DNA of 7,522 nucleotides from Thermofilaceae archaeon. GTDB taxonomy: Archaea; Thermoproteota; Thermoprotei; Thermofilales; B69-G16. Position 1 is the stretch's first letter; the number at the start of each line of letters is the position of its first letter. Positions 1 to 6,058 of the stretch are shown here, one piece after another. The translations under genes and the position numbers were made by a program. Below the pieces are notes generated by a model. That model had not been told where the DNA came from, searched no databases, and saw nothing but the letters and a program-made list of their open reading frames with translations. Where the stretch lies: NCBI GenBank assembly GCA_027017165.1, contig JALURF010000199.1, positions 1 through 7,522 of the forward strand, written 5' to 3'.

Positions 1-2
1 TT

Positions 3-80
3 GACGAGAGACACGCTCCGTTCTTCAAAAACGTGGGGTATAGGGAGACAGGCAGAGTAGAGTATTTAAGGAGAGCATAG
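3..80 (+). CDS. C-terminal fragment of a GNAT-family acetyltransferase (5' end outside window)
   Basis: The frame starting at base 3 is open from the window edge and ends in TAG at 78-80, giving 25 residues. The tail contains FFKNVGY followed by RETGRVEYLRRA, which resembles the usual GNAT C-terminus (F-[YF]-x-K-x-G-[FY]-x-E-x-G). In that family this segment is the last beta-strand pair next to the acetyl-CoA site. The acetyl-CoA-binding motif itself would lie upstream and cannot be seen, so substrate and exact family are unknown. The other two forward frames also stop early (at 58-60 and 51-53) and give no familiar pattern. A second GNAT-like gene follows on the same strand, so the two may be a tandem pair. 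The family call rests on a short tail. Confidence 0.55.
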   Translation, partial: DERHAPFFKNVGYRETGRVEYLRRA

Positions 81-113
81 TTATTTTGTGTTTGGCTTTA
101 TCTTATATCTCTT
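81..113 (+). terminator. Possible T-rich transcription terminator after the partial GNAT gene
   Basis: Directly after the TAG stop there are several T-rich runs (ttatttt, gttt, ctttatctt, atctctt) with no stable hairpin. Archaeal RNA polymerase can terminate at oligo-T tracts without a stem, so this fits, but such tracts are common in AT-rich spacers and the call is weak. Confidence 0.25.
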
Positions 114-181
114 ATTGAAGACTTAGAATTCATATTTTATCCTTTTAAAATTGAGCGTAGATTATTTTGTTGTAGAGATGG

Positions 182-191
182 TTTAAAATAT
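182..191 (+). promoter_or_regulatory. TATA box for the CxxC GNAT gene
   Basis: The sequence tttaaaatat resembles an archaeal TATA element. Its centre is about 31 nt before the ATG at 218, which puts the expected transcript start (about 25-27 nt downstream) near 211-214. That is past the GTG at 197, so it argues for the ATG at 218 with a leader of only a few bases. A second AT box (ttttaaaa, 143-150) lies further upstream. The rest of the 81-217 spacer shows no other feature. Confidence 0.5.
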
Positions 192-217
192 TTGTTGTGT
201 TTATTTTTGTGAGGAAA

Positions 218-766
218 ATGAGCTACTTAGACGTACACGTCGAGATAGTAGAAGTCGACGAAAATCTATTTAACAAAATACCGCTCCCCTGCAGATCCTG
301 CACTTACTGGGAGAACCCCAGAGTATTCGACACAAGACCCCCAGAAGAGGATAGAATCGAAATTAAAAAGAAATGGTACAAGAGAGTATTAGAAGAGTAC
401 GGTGTATGCGGGAAAATACTATTCTACAAGCGACACTCAGTTGGCTATATAGAGTTCGCACCTCCGCGTTTCATTGAAAGACTCGGCGAATATGATTCTA
501 GATGGCTTAGCGACGGCTCAGACGATAAGGTCTTCATAACCTGTCTCTACATTATAAACGGGTATCGCAGAAAGGGGCTTGGAACGCTGCTGCTCAGAGA
601 TACTTTATCTCAACTAAGGGAGAGGGGGGTTAAGGAAGTATATACCTACGCTAGGCTCGGAAGCTCCAACAACCCTTCAGGACCATTGAATTTCTGGCTT
701 AAAAATAGGTTCACCATAGTCGATTTAAGACTTAGCAACTATCCGTTGGTTAGAAAGATAATATAG
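218..766 (+). CDS. GNAT-family N-acetyltransferase-like protein with N-terminal CxxCxYWE motif
   Basis: From ATG 218 the product is 182 residues. GNAT proteins transfer an acetyl group from acetyl-CoA to an amine; the substrate here is unknown. The acetyl-CoA-binding motif A is visible as R117-R-K-G-L-G122, after a hydrophobic strand (VFITCLYII, about 105-113). A distal FWLKNRFTIVD stretch (159-169) matches the closing GNAT strand. An unusual N-terminal signature, C25-R-S-C28-T-Y-W-E32, precedes the fold; the cysteine pair could bind metal or form a disulfide, which is inference. An in-frame GTG at 197 would add seven residues, but the TATA box at 182-191 would put it upstream of the transcript start. 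A GAGG sequence ends four bases before the ATG. The last 42 bp overlap the convergent protease gene. The GNAT assignment is fairly sure, the function unknown. Confidence 0.8.
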   Translation: MSYLDVHVEIVEVDENLFNKIPLPCRSCTYWENPRVFDTRPPEEDRIEIKKKWYKRVLEEYGVCGKILFYKRHSVGYIEFAPPRFIERLGEYDSRWLSDGSDDKVFITCLYIINGYRRKGLGTLLLRDTLSQLRERGVKEVYTYARLGSSNNPSGPLNFWLKNRFTIVDLRLSNYPLVRKII

Positions 767-1510
767 TGAGAGAGAAGCGAGCGCGAAGACAGACGCGAAA
801 ACTACTAGAGCTAAACCATAGCTGTGAAACGTGGATAACTCCTCTATGTCCACGAAGGCGTGAAGCATATTCCATTCTGTATGTGCAACTATAGCTCCGA
901 GTAGGTTGCCAGTAGCCAAGTACATGAGGGCTAAAATGTATCCTATAACGAAAGCGAAGAATAAAAATAGCAAAGCAGAGAAGAATTCACTCTTCCAGAC
1001 GAATATGTGAATTGGCAAGTGGGATAGAGAAAAGAGGAGCGAAGAAAAGGTTACTGCCGCTAGTAGTCTTAGCCTGCCTTCTCCTAGGGCAAGCCTGGCT
1101 TGCCCTAGGATATAACCTCTAAATAGAATTTCCTCTACTGGTCCTGAGACTAGGATGAAGTTTGCGGATAAAACTACTATTTTCAGTAAGTCTTCTTCGA
1201 TTTTAAGAGTATAGCTTCCATAGAGGAGGTAAGGAGTTAGGAAAAAGCCGAAAAACCAAGCGAAACTCGTAACGATTAGTCCTTTTAAAAATGAGGAAAA
1301 AGCTTTTTCCCTAACTAGACCTAAATCGTGGAGCGTGGGTAGTTTGAAACCTTCGGCAATAAAAATGGAGAAGACGCACGTTAATGGCTTTACTAGAGAA
1401 TCTAATATAAAGAGTTTTAGAATCTCTATGTCAGAGGATAACATTCTATAAGGTATCCACACGCTCATAAACACTGTGAAGCATAACAGCGTTTTGAATA
1501 GGTGCTTCAC
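725..1510 (-). CDS. CPBP-family intramembrane metalloprotease (CAAX/Abi type)
   Basis: The product is a 261-residue, very hydrophobic protein with about seven or eight likely membrane segments (roughly 5-20, 35-53, 72-95, 108-124, 148-165, 176-200, 203-220 and 232-252). The three family motifs are intact: E126-E127-x3-R131, F160-x3-H164 and H210-x3-N214. In the Rce1/CPBP family these build the metal-dependent or glutamate active site within the membrane. Eukaryotic Rce1 trims prenylated CAAX proteins, while prokaryotic members have varied or unknown substrates, some linked to bacteriocin immunity. Here the substrate is unknown. The start is GTG at 1510, about 26 nt from a TATA-like element, so the mRNA may be leaderless. 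The 3' end overlaps the convergent GNAT gene by 42 bp. A 29-bp inverted repeat lies in codons 134-143, directly after the first motif. Confidence 0.88.
   Translation of the reverse strand: MKHLFKTLLCFTVFMSVWIPYRMLSSDIEILKLFILDSLVKPLTCVFSIFIAEGFKLPTLHDLGLVREKAFSSFLKGLIVTSFAWFFGFFLTPYLLYGSYTLKIEEDLLKIVVLSANFILVSGPVEEILFRGYILGQARLALGEGRLRLLAAVTFSSLLFSLSHLPIHIFVWKSEFFSALLFLFFAFVIGYILALMYLATGNLLGAIVAHTEWNMLHAFVDIEELSTFHSYGLALVVFASVFALASLSLYYLSNQRIVAKS
1082..1110. repeat. 29-bp near-perfect palindrome (14-bp arms, one central base) inside the CPBP gene
   Basis: The left arm tcctagggcaagcc (1082-1095) is the exact reverse complement of ggcttgccctagga (1097-1110), with a single T at 1096 between them. 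As RNA or single-stranded DNA it could fold into a 13-bp stem with a 3-nt loop. On the minus strand it reads through in frame as ILGQARLALG (residues 134-143), so it does not break the gene. Each arm carries CCTAGG. No second copy was noticed in the window. Confidence 0.9.
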
Positions 1511-1532
1511 GAAGATTAATGAATTTTTCTGG

Positions 1533-1545
1533 TTTAATAGTTTAA
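1533..1545. promoter_or_regulatory. Overlapping divergent TATA elements for the CPBP and cyclo-ligase genes
   Basis: In the 72-bp divergent spacer the stretch tttaatagtttaa can serve both directions. On the minus strand CTATTAAA (1533-1540) is centred about 26 nt from the GTG at 1510. On the plus strand TAGTTTAA (1538-1545) would start a transcript near 1568, about 15 nt before the GTG at 1583. It is the best TATA-like stretch I see in the spacer; no start site is proven. Confidence 0.4.
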
Positions 1546-1555
1546 CCGCAAGGCA

Positions 1556-1579
1556 GAAATACGTATTTCGTATTAATAC
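1556..1579. promoter_or_regulatory. Two adjacent perfect palindromes, possible operator
   Basis: A 14-bp perfect palindrome (gaaatacgtatttc, 1556-1569) is followed with no gap by a 10-bp one (gtattaatac, 1570-1579). They lie between the putative TATA element and the GTG of the cyclo-ligase gene, over the expected transcript start. That is a usual place for a dimeric archaeal repressor to bind. Function is inferred only from symmetry and position. Confidence 0.4.
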
Positions 1580-1582
1580 CTA

Positions 1583-2293
1583 GTGTCGAAATCTGAAATT
1601 AGGAAGAGAATTTGGCGACTGTTAGAGGAGCGTAACGTAGCTATTTTCCCGAAGCCTGTGTGGGGTAGGATTCCCAATTTTAAAGGACATGAAGTAGCGG
1701 CCGCTAAGCTAGTTAGACACAGGGTTTTCCGTAGAGCGAGAGTTGTCTTCTGTAATCCGGATTCTCCTCAGCGCCCCGTTAGAGAAGCTGTTATAAGGTC
1801 GGGTAAGATACTGGTTATGGCTACCCCACGCCTTAGGCAGGGCTTTATAATCATAGAGCCAGGGGATGTGCCTCGAGGCTTTGAGGCTAAAGCGTCTACG
1901 ATTCGAGGAGCATTCCGCTTTGGGAGAATAGTCAATACTCTTCCGTTCCCCGTGGATTTGAAAGTTACTGGCTGTGTCGCGGTATCCCCAGACGGCGGTA
2001 GGGTGGGTAAAGGCGGTGGGTACAGCGATTTAGAATATGCTATTCTTAAAGAACTCGGGTTAATTTCGGATGATACTCCTATAGCTACAACAGTCCACGA
2101 CTTGCAGATTGTGGATAAAATTCCCATGACTATACACGATATGCCTGTAGACTACATCTTCACCCCTACGAGAGTCATAGAGGTTAAGCCTAGGCGCTCA
2201 CGCCCCCCGGGCTTAGTGCTTGAAGACCTCGATAAAAAGAAGATAGAAGAAATACCTTTATTAAAGAAGATATTATCCAGAAAGCTACTTTAG
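1583..2293 (+). CDS. 5-formyltetrahydrofolate cyclo-ligase family protein (archaeal, MTHFSD-like)
   Basis: The product is 236 residues. The family enzyme uses ATP to convert 5-formyltetrahydrofolate to 5,10-methenyltetrahydrofolate in the cytoplasm. The N-terminus is basic (KSEIRKRIW), followed by FPKPVWGRIPNFKGHE (22-37). The nucleotide-binding glycine motif is G142-K-G-G-G-Y147 with D149, matching the family GKGGGYYD pattern. The C-terminal part, TTVHDLQIVD (169-178) and DMPVDYIFTPTRVIEV (186-201), resembles the archaeal and MTHFSD-type branch rather than the short bacterial MTHFS, so true cyclo-ligase activity is less certain than family membership. The start is GTG 1583, with no Shine-Dalgarno sequence evident. 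The expected leader is about 15 nt and overlaps a palindrome pair. The stop overlaps the convergent nitroreductase gene by 9 bp. Confidence 0.85.
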   Translation: MSKSEIRKRIWRLLEERNVAIFPKPVWGRIPNFKGHEVAAAKLVRHRVFRRARVVFCNPDSPQRPVREAVIRSGKILVMATPRLRQGFIIIEPGDVPRGFEAKASTIRGAFRFGRIVNTLPFPVDLKVTGCVAVSPDGGRVGKGGGYSDLEYAILKELGLISDDTPIATTVHDLQIVDKIPMTIHDMPVDYIFTPTRVIEVKPRRSRPPGLVLEDLDKKKIEEIPLLKKILSRKLL

Positions 2294-2800
2294 TTTTCTT
2301 CCATACTCTTCTAAATATGCTACTTCTTCGAGCTTCTTCCTTGGCCTAGGCTCAGGTTTTTCGGCAGGCCAGCCTATAGCCAATATGGCTAAGAGAGTCT
2401 TATTCTCCGGTATTTTAAGCAGTTTTTCCATTTCCTCGTTTTCCAAAGCGTTTATCCAGACGGCTCCTAAGCCCAGTGCGTGGAGGGCTAGCCAGATGTA
2501 CATAGTAGCATTAGCCCCGTCTATTAGATGAGTTCGAGGACTTAGCTCTGGGTCCGTGACTATGGCTATACAGGCTTTAGCTCTCTTTAATGGTCTTGCC
2601 CATCTGTACATTGTGGAGAGAGCTTCTAGCTTGTCTTTATCAGTTACTATTATGAACTCCCAAGGCTGGTTGTTATGCGCGCTTGGAGCGAATCTAGCAA
2701 CGTCTACTGCTTTGACGAGTAAATCTAAGAGTACCTCTTTATCTTCGAATCTTCTAATGCTTCTTCTAGTTAATAAGAAATCTAGGAATTTTTCGCTCAT
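2285..2800 (-). CDS. Nitroreductase-family FMN-dependent oxidoreductase
   Basis: The product is 171 residues, a compact member of the nitroreductase/FMN-reductase fold that usually works as a homodimer with FMN and NAD(P)H. The N-terminal FMN-phosphate motif is TRRSIRRFED (11-20). APSAHNNQPWEF (38-49) is the second flavin-contacting motif. DGANATMYIWLALHALGLG (94-112) is the typical core helix and turn, and AIGWPAEKPEPRPRKKLEEV (141-160) is the usual C-terminal signature of this branch. The physiological substrate cannot be told from sequence; relatives reduce nitro compounds, quinones or flavins, and some act in cofactor biosynthesis. The ATG at 2800 lies about 28 nt from a TATA-like box, suggesting a leaderless mRNA. 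The 3' end overlaps the convergent cyclo-ligase gene by 9 bp, which need not mean a functional link. Confidence 0.92.
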   Translation of the reverse strand: MSEKFLDFLLTRRSIRRFEDKEVLLDLLVKAVDVARFAPSAHNNQPWEFIIVTDKDKLEALSTMYRWARPLKRAKACIAIVTDPELSPRTHLIDGANATMYIWLALHALGLGAVWINALENEEMEKLLKIPENKTLLAILAIGWPAEKPEPRPRKKLEEVAYLEEYGRKLK

Positions 2801-2824
2801 AGTATAGGTTATGCCGCTGGAGAG

Positions 2825-2832
2825 TAATATAG
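2825..2832 (-). promoter_or_regulatory. TATA box for the nitroreductase gene
   Basis: Read on the minus strand, CTATATTA is centred about 28 nt upstream of the ATG at 2800, the spacing expected for a leaderless archaeal transcript. It lies in the 76-bp divergent spacer shared with the aminopeptidase gene. Confidence 0.45.
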
Positions 2833-2839
2833 CTTCCGC

Positions 2840-2850
2840 AAATATTATTA
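2840..2850 (+). promoter_or_regulatory. TATA-like box for the M1 aminopeptidase gene
   Basis: The AT-only run aaatattatta is centred about 32 nt before the ATG at 2877, so the transcript would start near 2871 with a leader of only a few bases. No Shine-Dalgarno sequence precedes the ATG, in line with that. A second AT-rich site (gtataag, 2856-2862) is too close to the start to be the better candidate. Confidence 0.4.
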
Positions 2851-2876
2851 CTGAAGTATAAGTCTATTACGATATC

Positions 2877-5318
2877 ATGAAGGTATATCCTCTGCATTAT
2901 GATATATACTTGAGAATTGATCCTAGAATTGAGGATTTCAAGGGATACGTTAAGATATTGGTTGAAGCGGAAGAGGAAGTCGGCGAGATCATATTAGACT
3001 CTTTAGAGCTTGATATTAAAGAATGTAAAGCTGTGAAAAACGGAAAGATAATACCCTGTAGTTTCGAAGTTAAAGAGGATGAGCTTAAAGTAAAGCCCAG
3101 GGAAGGACTATCCGGCTCTTTTATCCTAGAAATAGGCTTCAGCGGCAAGCTTAGCGATAAAATGATCGGCCTCTACAGAAGTAGGTGGGAGAAAGGCTAT
3201 ATAGCCGTGACTCAGTTCGAGGAGATACACGCTAGACGAGCATTCCCGTGTTTCGACCATCCGAGGTTTAGAGCTACCTTTGAAGTAGTGCTTGAAGTTC
3301 CGGAGTTTTTTGAAGCTATCTCTAATATGAATCCCGTCGAAATATCTTTTAACAACGGCTGGAAGAGAGTTAAGTTCGCTAGAACGCCTAAAATGCCCAC
3401 CTATCTCTTATTCTTCGGCGTGGGGCCCTTCAGGATATACCCCTCAGAGGATTCAAGAGTTAGAATCGCCGCTCTACCTTGCAGAGAGAAGTATATGGAT
3501 TTTGCTCTGGAGAACGCTTATAGGTATGTCAGGTTCTTCGAGGAATATTTGAAGTACCCCTATATGCTCCCTAAGCTGGATTTGATAACAGTGCCGGATT
3601 TCATATACGGGGCTATGGAAAACTGGGGCGCTATAACCTTCAGGGAGAACCTGCTCCTGTATTATCCCGGTAAAACTTCTAAATCTGCGTTAAAGCGGAT
3701 CGGAGAGGTTATAGCCCACGAGATTATACACCACTGGTTCGGAAATCTAGTATCGCCTAAAGGCTGGAGGTATATATGGCTCAACGAGAGCTTCGCCACT
3801 CTGCTGAGCTATAAAGCCCTAGCCAAGGTCCACCCGGAGTGGAACGTTTGGGAAATGTTCATACTAAACGAGATGTTGGGGGCTTTAGATAGAGATTCCC
3901 TTGTCAAGACTCACCCTATAGAGCTTGAAGTTAGCGAAGAGGCTAAAGAGATTATAACGGCTAGCACGGCTCCGATAATCTACAATAAGGGCGCCTGTAT
4001 CTTAGCCATGTTCGAGGATTACGTGGGATCGGATGTTTTCGCTAGGGGCCTTAACAAGTATTTGAAAAAATTCGAGTATGGGAATGCTTCGAGCGATGAT
4101 TTCTGGAGTATTATGAGAGAGGTCTCCGGTTTAGATGTTGAGAAATTCGTAGATTGCTGGATTAGGAGGAAGGGATATCCTATAGTGGTGGTGGAAGAGG
4201 AGGATGGGGAAATCCTGCTGAAACAGGAGCGATTCACCTATACGGGCTTAAAAGATGGCGCTGAGTGGGTTATACCTCTAAAAATAGGAATATTCGAGAA
4301 TGGAGTGTGGAAAGTACACAGAATAACGTTAGAAAGTGAGAGCATAAAAGTTAATGCCGAAGCTCCTCTACTGGTTAACTTTGGAAGAGGTAGCTTCGTC
4401 AGGGTGAAGTATAGTAGTTCTATGCTCGATAAGCTAGCCAAGTTGGTTAGGGAAGGGAAGTTACCGAGCGTGGATAGATGGGGTTTGCAGGACGATTTCT
4501 TCGCGTTGACCCTAGCGGGAGATTTCAGCGTGAAGGATTACCTAAAGTTTGTTAGGAAGAATTATAAAGGAGAGGATAGCTTTTTAGTTGCTTGGAGCGT
4601 ATTACGCAACTTGATTTTATTGAAGAGCATATTCTCCGACAGAGACTTATTCTCTGAAATAAAAAATGTGGAAAAGTGGTTCTCAAATAGCATATTGGAG
4701 AAAGTAGGCTGGGAGCCGCGGCTCGAGGAGCCCTTCGACTGTAGTATAGTAAGAGGATTGGCCATCTCTAATTTAGCGAGCATAGGCGAGAGGGACGCTT
4801 TAAAGCTCGGGTTGCGGCTTTTCGAGAATATTCTTGAAAATCGCGAAGTCGATCCTGATCTGCGGTATTCCGCTTTCTGCGCCGCGGCTTATAATCTCAT
4901 GTACGAGGATTTATTGAAGATTTACGAGGAAACGGATAGCGAAACTGAGAGGATAATGGTTTTACAGACTTTAACTAAAATGCCTGACGTTGATAAACTG
5001 GAGGAATACCTAGACTACGTGCTGGAAAAAGTGCCCGTCAGGATAAAGTTCATACCGTTAACGCTGATCTCTTTAAACGGGGTGTATGTTAGGCGTTCAT
5101 GGGACTGGTTTAAAGCTCATCTAAATACCTTATCAAAGCTACCCTCAATACACTTGGAGAGAGTTATAAACTCTATAGTTCCATTTGCTTGTATTGGGAG
5201 AGAGGAGGAGGCCGAGGAATTATTGAAAACCAACGACGTATTGAAAAAGCTATCCATCGTACCGGCCGCGCTTGAACGGTTAAGAGTATACTCGCGTCTT
5301 TATCGCAAAAATCAATAA
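2877..5318 (+). CDS. M1-family zinc aminopeptidase (tricorn interacting factor F2/F3-like)
   Basis: The product is 813 residues, close to the usual length for archaeal M1 enzymes. It removes N-terminal residues from peptides, probably in the cytoplasm downstream of the proteasome or tricorn-like proteases, since no signal peptide is seen. The N-terminal beta domain (about 1-185) includes TQFE (112-115) and the ARRAFPCFDHPRFRATF block. The catalytic domain holds the exopeptidase motif G245-A-M-E-N249 and the zinc site H281-E-I-I-H285 with third ligand E304 (LNESFA). Y369 (APIIYNKGA) fits the transition-state tyrosine. A beta domain spans about 435-510, and a helical HEAT-like ERAP1_C-type domain runs to the C-terminus. 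One oddity is FDHP (126-129) where most relatives have FDEP. ATG 2877 gives the classic YPLHYDIYLRIDP start. The vapBC-like operon follows after 30 bp. Confidence 0.95.
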   Translation: MKVYPLHYDIYLRIDPRIEDFKGYVKILVEAEEEVGEIILDSLELDIKECKAVKNGKIIPCSFEVKEDELKVKPREGLSGSFILEIGFSGKLSDKMIGLYRSRWEKGYIAVTQFEEIHARRAFPCFDHPRFRATFEVVLEVPEFFEAISNMNPVEISFNNGWKRVKFARTPKMPTYLLFFGVGPFRIYPSEDSRVRIAALPCREKYMDFALENAYRYVRFFEEYLKYPYMLPKLDLITVPDFIYGAMENWGAITFRENLLLYYPGKTSKSALKRIGEVIAHEIIHHWFGNLVSPKGWRYIWLNESFATLLSYKALAKVHPEWNVWEMFILNEMLGALDRDSLVKTHPIELEVSEEAKEIITASTAPIIYNKGACILAMFEDYVGSDVFARGLNKYLKKFEYGNASSDDFWSIMREVSGLDVEKFVDCWIRRKGYPIVVVEEEDGEILLKQERFTYTGLKDGAEWVIPLKIGIFENGVWKVHRITLESESIKVNAEAPLLVNFGRGSFVRVKYSSSMLDKLAKLVREGKLPSVDRWGLQDDFFALTLAGDFSVKDYLKFVRKNYKGEDSFLVAWSVLRNLILLKSIFSDRDLFSEIKNVEKWFSNSILEKVGWEPRLEEPFDCSIVRGLAISNLASIGERDALKLGLRLFENILENREVDPDLRYSAFCAAAYNLMYEDLLKIYEETDSETERIMVLQTLTKMPDVDKLEEYLDYVLEKVPVRIKFIPLTLISLNGVYVRRSWDWFKAHLNTLSKLPSIHLERVINSIVPFACIGREEEAEELLKTNDVLKKLSIVPAALERLRVYSRLYRKNQ

Positions 5319-5320
5319 TC

Positions 5321-5330
5321 TATTTTAAAT
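5321..5330 (+). promoter_or_regulatory. TATA box for the vapBC-type operon
   Basis: The run tattttaaat lies in the 30-bp gap after the aminopeptidase stop. Its centre is about 24 nt before the TTG at 5349, so the operon can be transcribed on its own and the antitoxin translated from a leaderless or nearly leaderless mRNA. A second AT-rich box (tatattta, about 5340-5347) would instead suit a later TTG at 5385. Confidence 0.45.
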
Positions 5331-5348
5331 TCTGACTGTTATATTTAT

Positions 5349-5630
5349 TTGTCAGATTTAATACTATTTCCGATAAGTGGGATCTTGGTAAAGATTAGAG
5401 TAGGGAAGAGAGGAGTAATAGTTATTCCTAAAGATGTTAGGGAGAAAATGGGTTTAGAAGAGGGGAGTATTCTAGATCTACAAGTTGAAGGAGATAGAAT
5501 AGTTTTGAAAGTGAAGGATTTATGGTCTGAGCTTAGGAGAAGAGGAAGAAAGCTTAAAGTTGACGTCGAGAAGGCTGAGAGAGAACTTGATGAAGTGGAT
5601 GAATCATGGCTGGAAAGGTTAAAGCTATAA
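5349..5630 (+). CDS. vapB: AbrB/MazE/SpoVT-type antitoxin (VapB-like)
   Basis: The product is 93 residues. The swapped-hairpin AbrB DNA-binding domain spans about 14-56 (VKIRVGKRGVIVIPKDVREK, then MGLEEGSILDLQVEGDRIVL). In this family it dimerises, binds the operon's own promoter and so represses it. The charged tail (57-93: LWSELRRRGRKLKVDVEKAE, then LDEVDESWLERL) is the kind of helix that wraps around and blocks the PIN toxin. No ATG comes before residue 34, inside the domain, so a non-ATG start is needed. TTG 5349 was taken because it fits the TATA box at 5321-5330; TTG 5385 is the alternative and would remove 12 N-terminal residues but keep the domain. The 3' end overlaps the toxin gene by 25 bp, which points to translational coupling. 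Confidence 0.87.
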   Translation: MSDLILFPISGILVKIRVGKRGVIVIPKDVREKMGLEEGSILDLQVEGDRIVLKVKDLWSELRRRGRKLKVDVEKAERELDEVDESWLERLKL

Positions 5631-6055
5631 TAGTCGATACCTACGCTATTATGGCGGATTTTAGCGGTGAAGCACCGGACGGAGCGGTTAAGTACATGGA
5701 TATGATTAGATTAGGCCGAGTTAAAGGATATCTTCACTATCTTATAGTGTATGAAATGGCTTATCATTGGAGAAAGGGTAGGCTACCGTTTAAGAATAGC
5801 GGTGAATTTAAAGATTTTATAGATTTTTACTTCGAAATCCTCCCCGTCGATGTAAAAGTAGCTTTAGAAGCTTCGCGAGTAAAAAATGTAGGAGATAAGA
5901 TGTTGCAGAAAGCTAAGTTGAAAAGTAGAAAGCTTTCAGTAGCCGATGCCACGTCAATAGCCTTGGCGTTGATGTATGAAGTACCAATAATGACGGGAGA
6001 TGCCGATTTAAGCTATGTAGCTAGAAAACTAGGAGTAACTATCCTATGGAGGTAA
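5606..6055 (+). CDS. vapC: PIN-domain ribonuclease toxin (VapC-like)
   Basis: The product is 149 residues, typical for VapC. PIN-domain toxins cut RNA (tRNA, rRNA or mRNA in studied cases) using acidic residues that hold Mg or Mn ions. The expected residues are present: D11 in IIVDTYAI, E50 in LIVYEMAYHW, D114 in SVADATSIALA, and D132/D134 in MTGDADLSYVAR. All motifs are intact, so the toxin looks active. The ATG at 5606 lies inside the last codons of the antitoxin gene in another frame (25-bp overlap), the usual arrangement for an antitoxin-first operon. A later in-frame ATG at 5651 would lose the first catalytic aspartate, so it was not chosen. The stop is 3 bp from the 3' end of the convergent helicase gene. 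The RNA target is unknown. Confidence 0.9.
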   Translation: MAGKVKAIIVDTYAIMADFSGEAPDGAVKYMDMIRLGRVKGYLHYLIVYEMAYHWRKGRLPFKNSGEFKDFIDFYFEILPVDVKVALEASRVKNVGDKMLQKAKLKSRKLSVADATSIALALMYEVPIMTGDADLSYVARKLGVTILWR

Positions 6056-6058
6056 TGT

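Noticed and set aside
197..217. GTG at 197 as the start of the second GNAT gene.
   Set aside because: The TATA box at 182-191 would place the transcript start after this codon, and the seven extra residues look unlike a protein N-terminus. ATG 218 fits better.
81..217. Search for a small RNA or small gene in the 137-bp spacer between the two GNAT genes.
   Set aside because: The only early ATG (178) is followed by a stop after two codons, no stable stem or tRNA-like fold is visible, and the content is plain AT-rich promoter and terminator-like sequence.
1768..2127. Minus-strand open frame of 119 codons inside the cyclo-ligase gene.
   Set aside because: It is fully antisense to a clear conserved protein, shows no domain pattern, and has no promoter-like sequence of its own.
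2556..2807. Plus-strand open frame of 83 codons opposite the nitroreductase gene.
   Set aside because: Its residues are the low-complexity Ser/Leu-rich type typical of an antisense shadow, and the opposite strand has strong nitroreductase motifs.
4713..4724. 12-bp perfect palindrome gagccgcggctc within the aminopeptidase gene, with a further short inverted repeat just after it.
   Set aside because: A 12-bp palindrome is expected about once or twice in 7.5 kb by chance, and the site is mid-gene in a GC-rich stretch of codons.
5586..5605. tgatga followed by ggatga, resembling C/D-box sRNA elements.
   Set aside because: It lies in the antitoxin coding frame, the first box does not match the RTGATGA consensus, and no properly spaced CTGA boxes were found.
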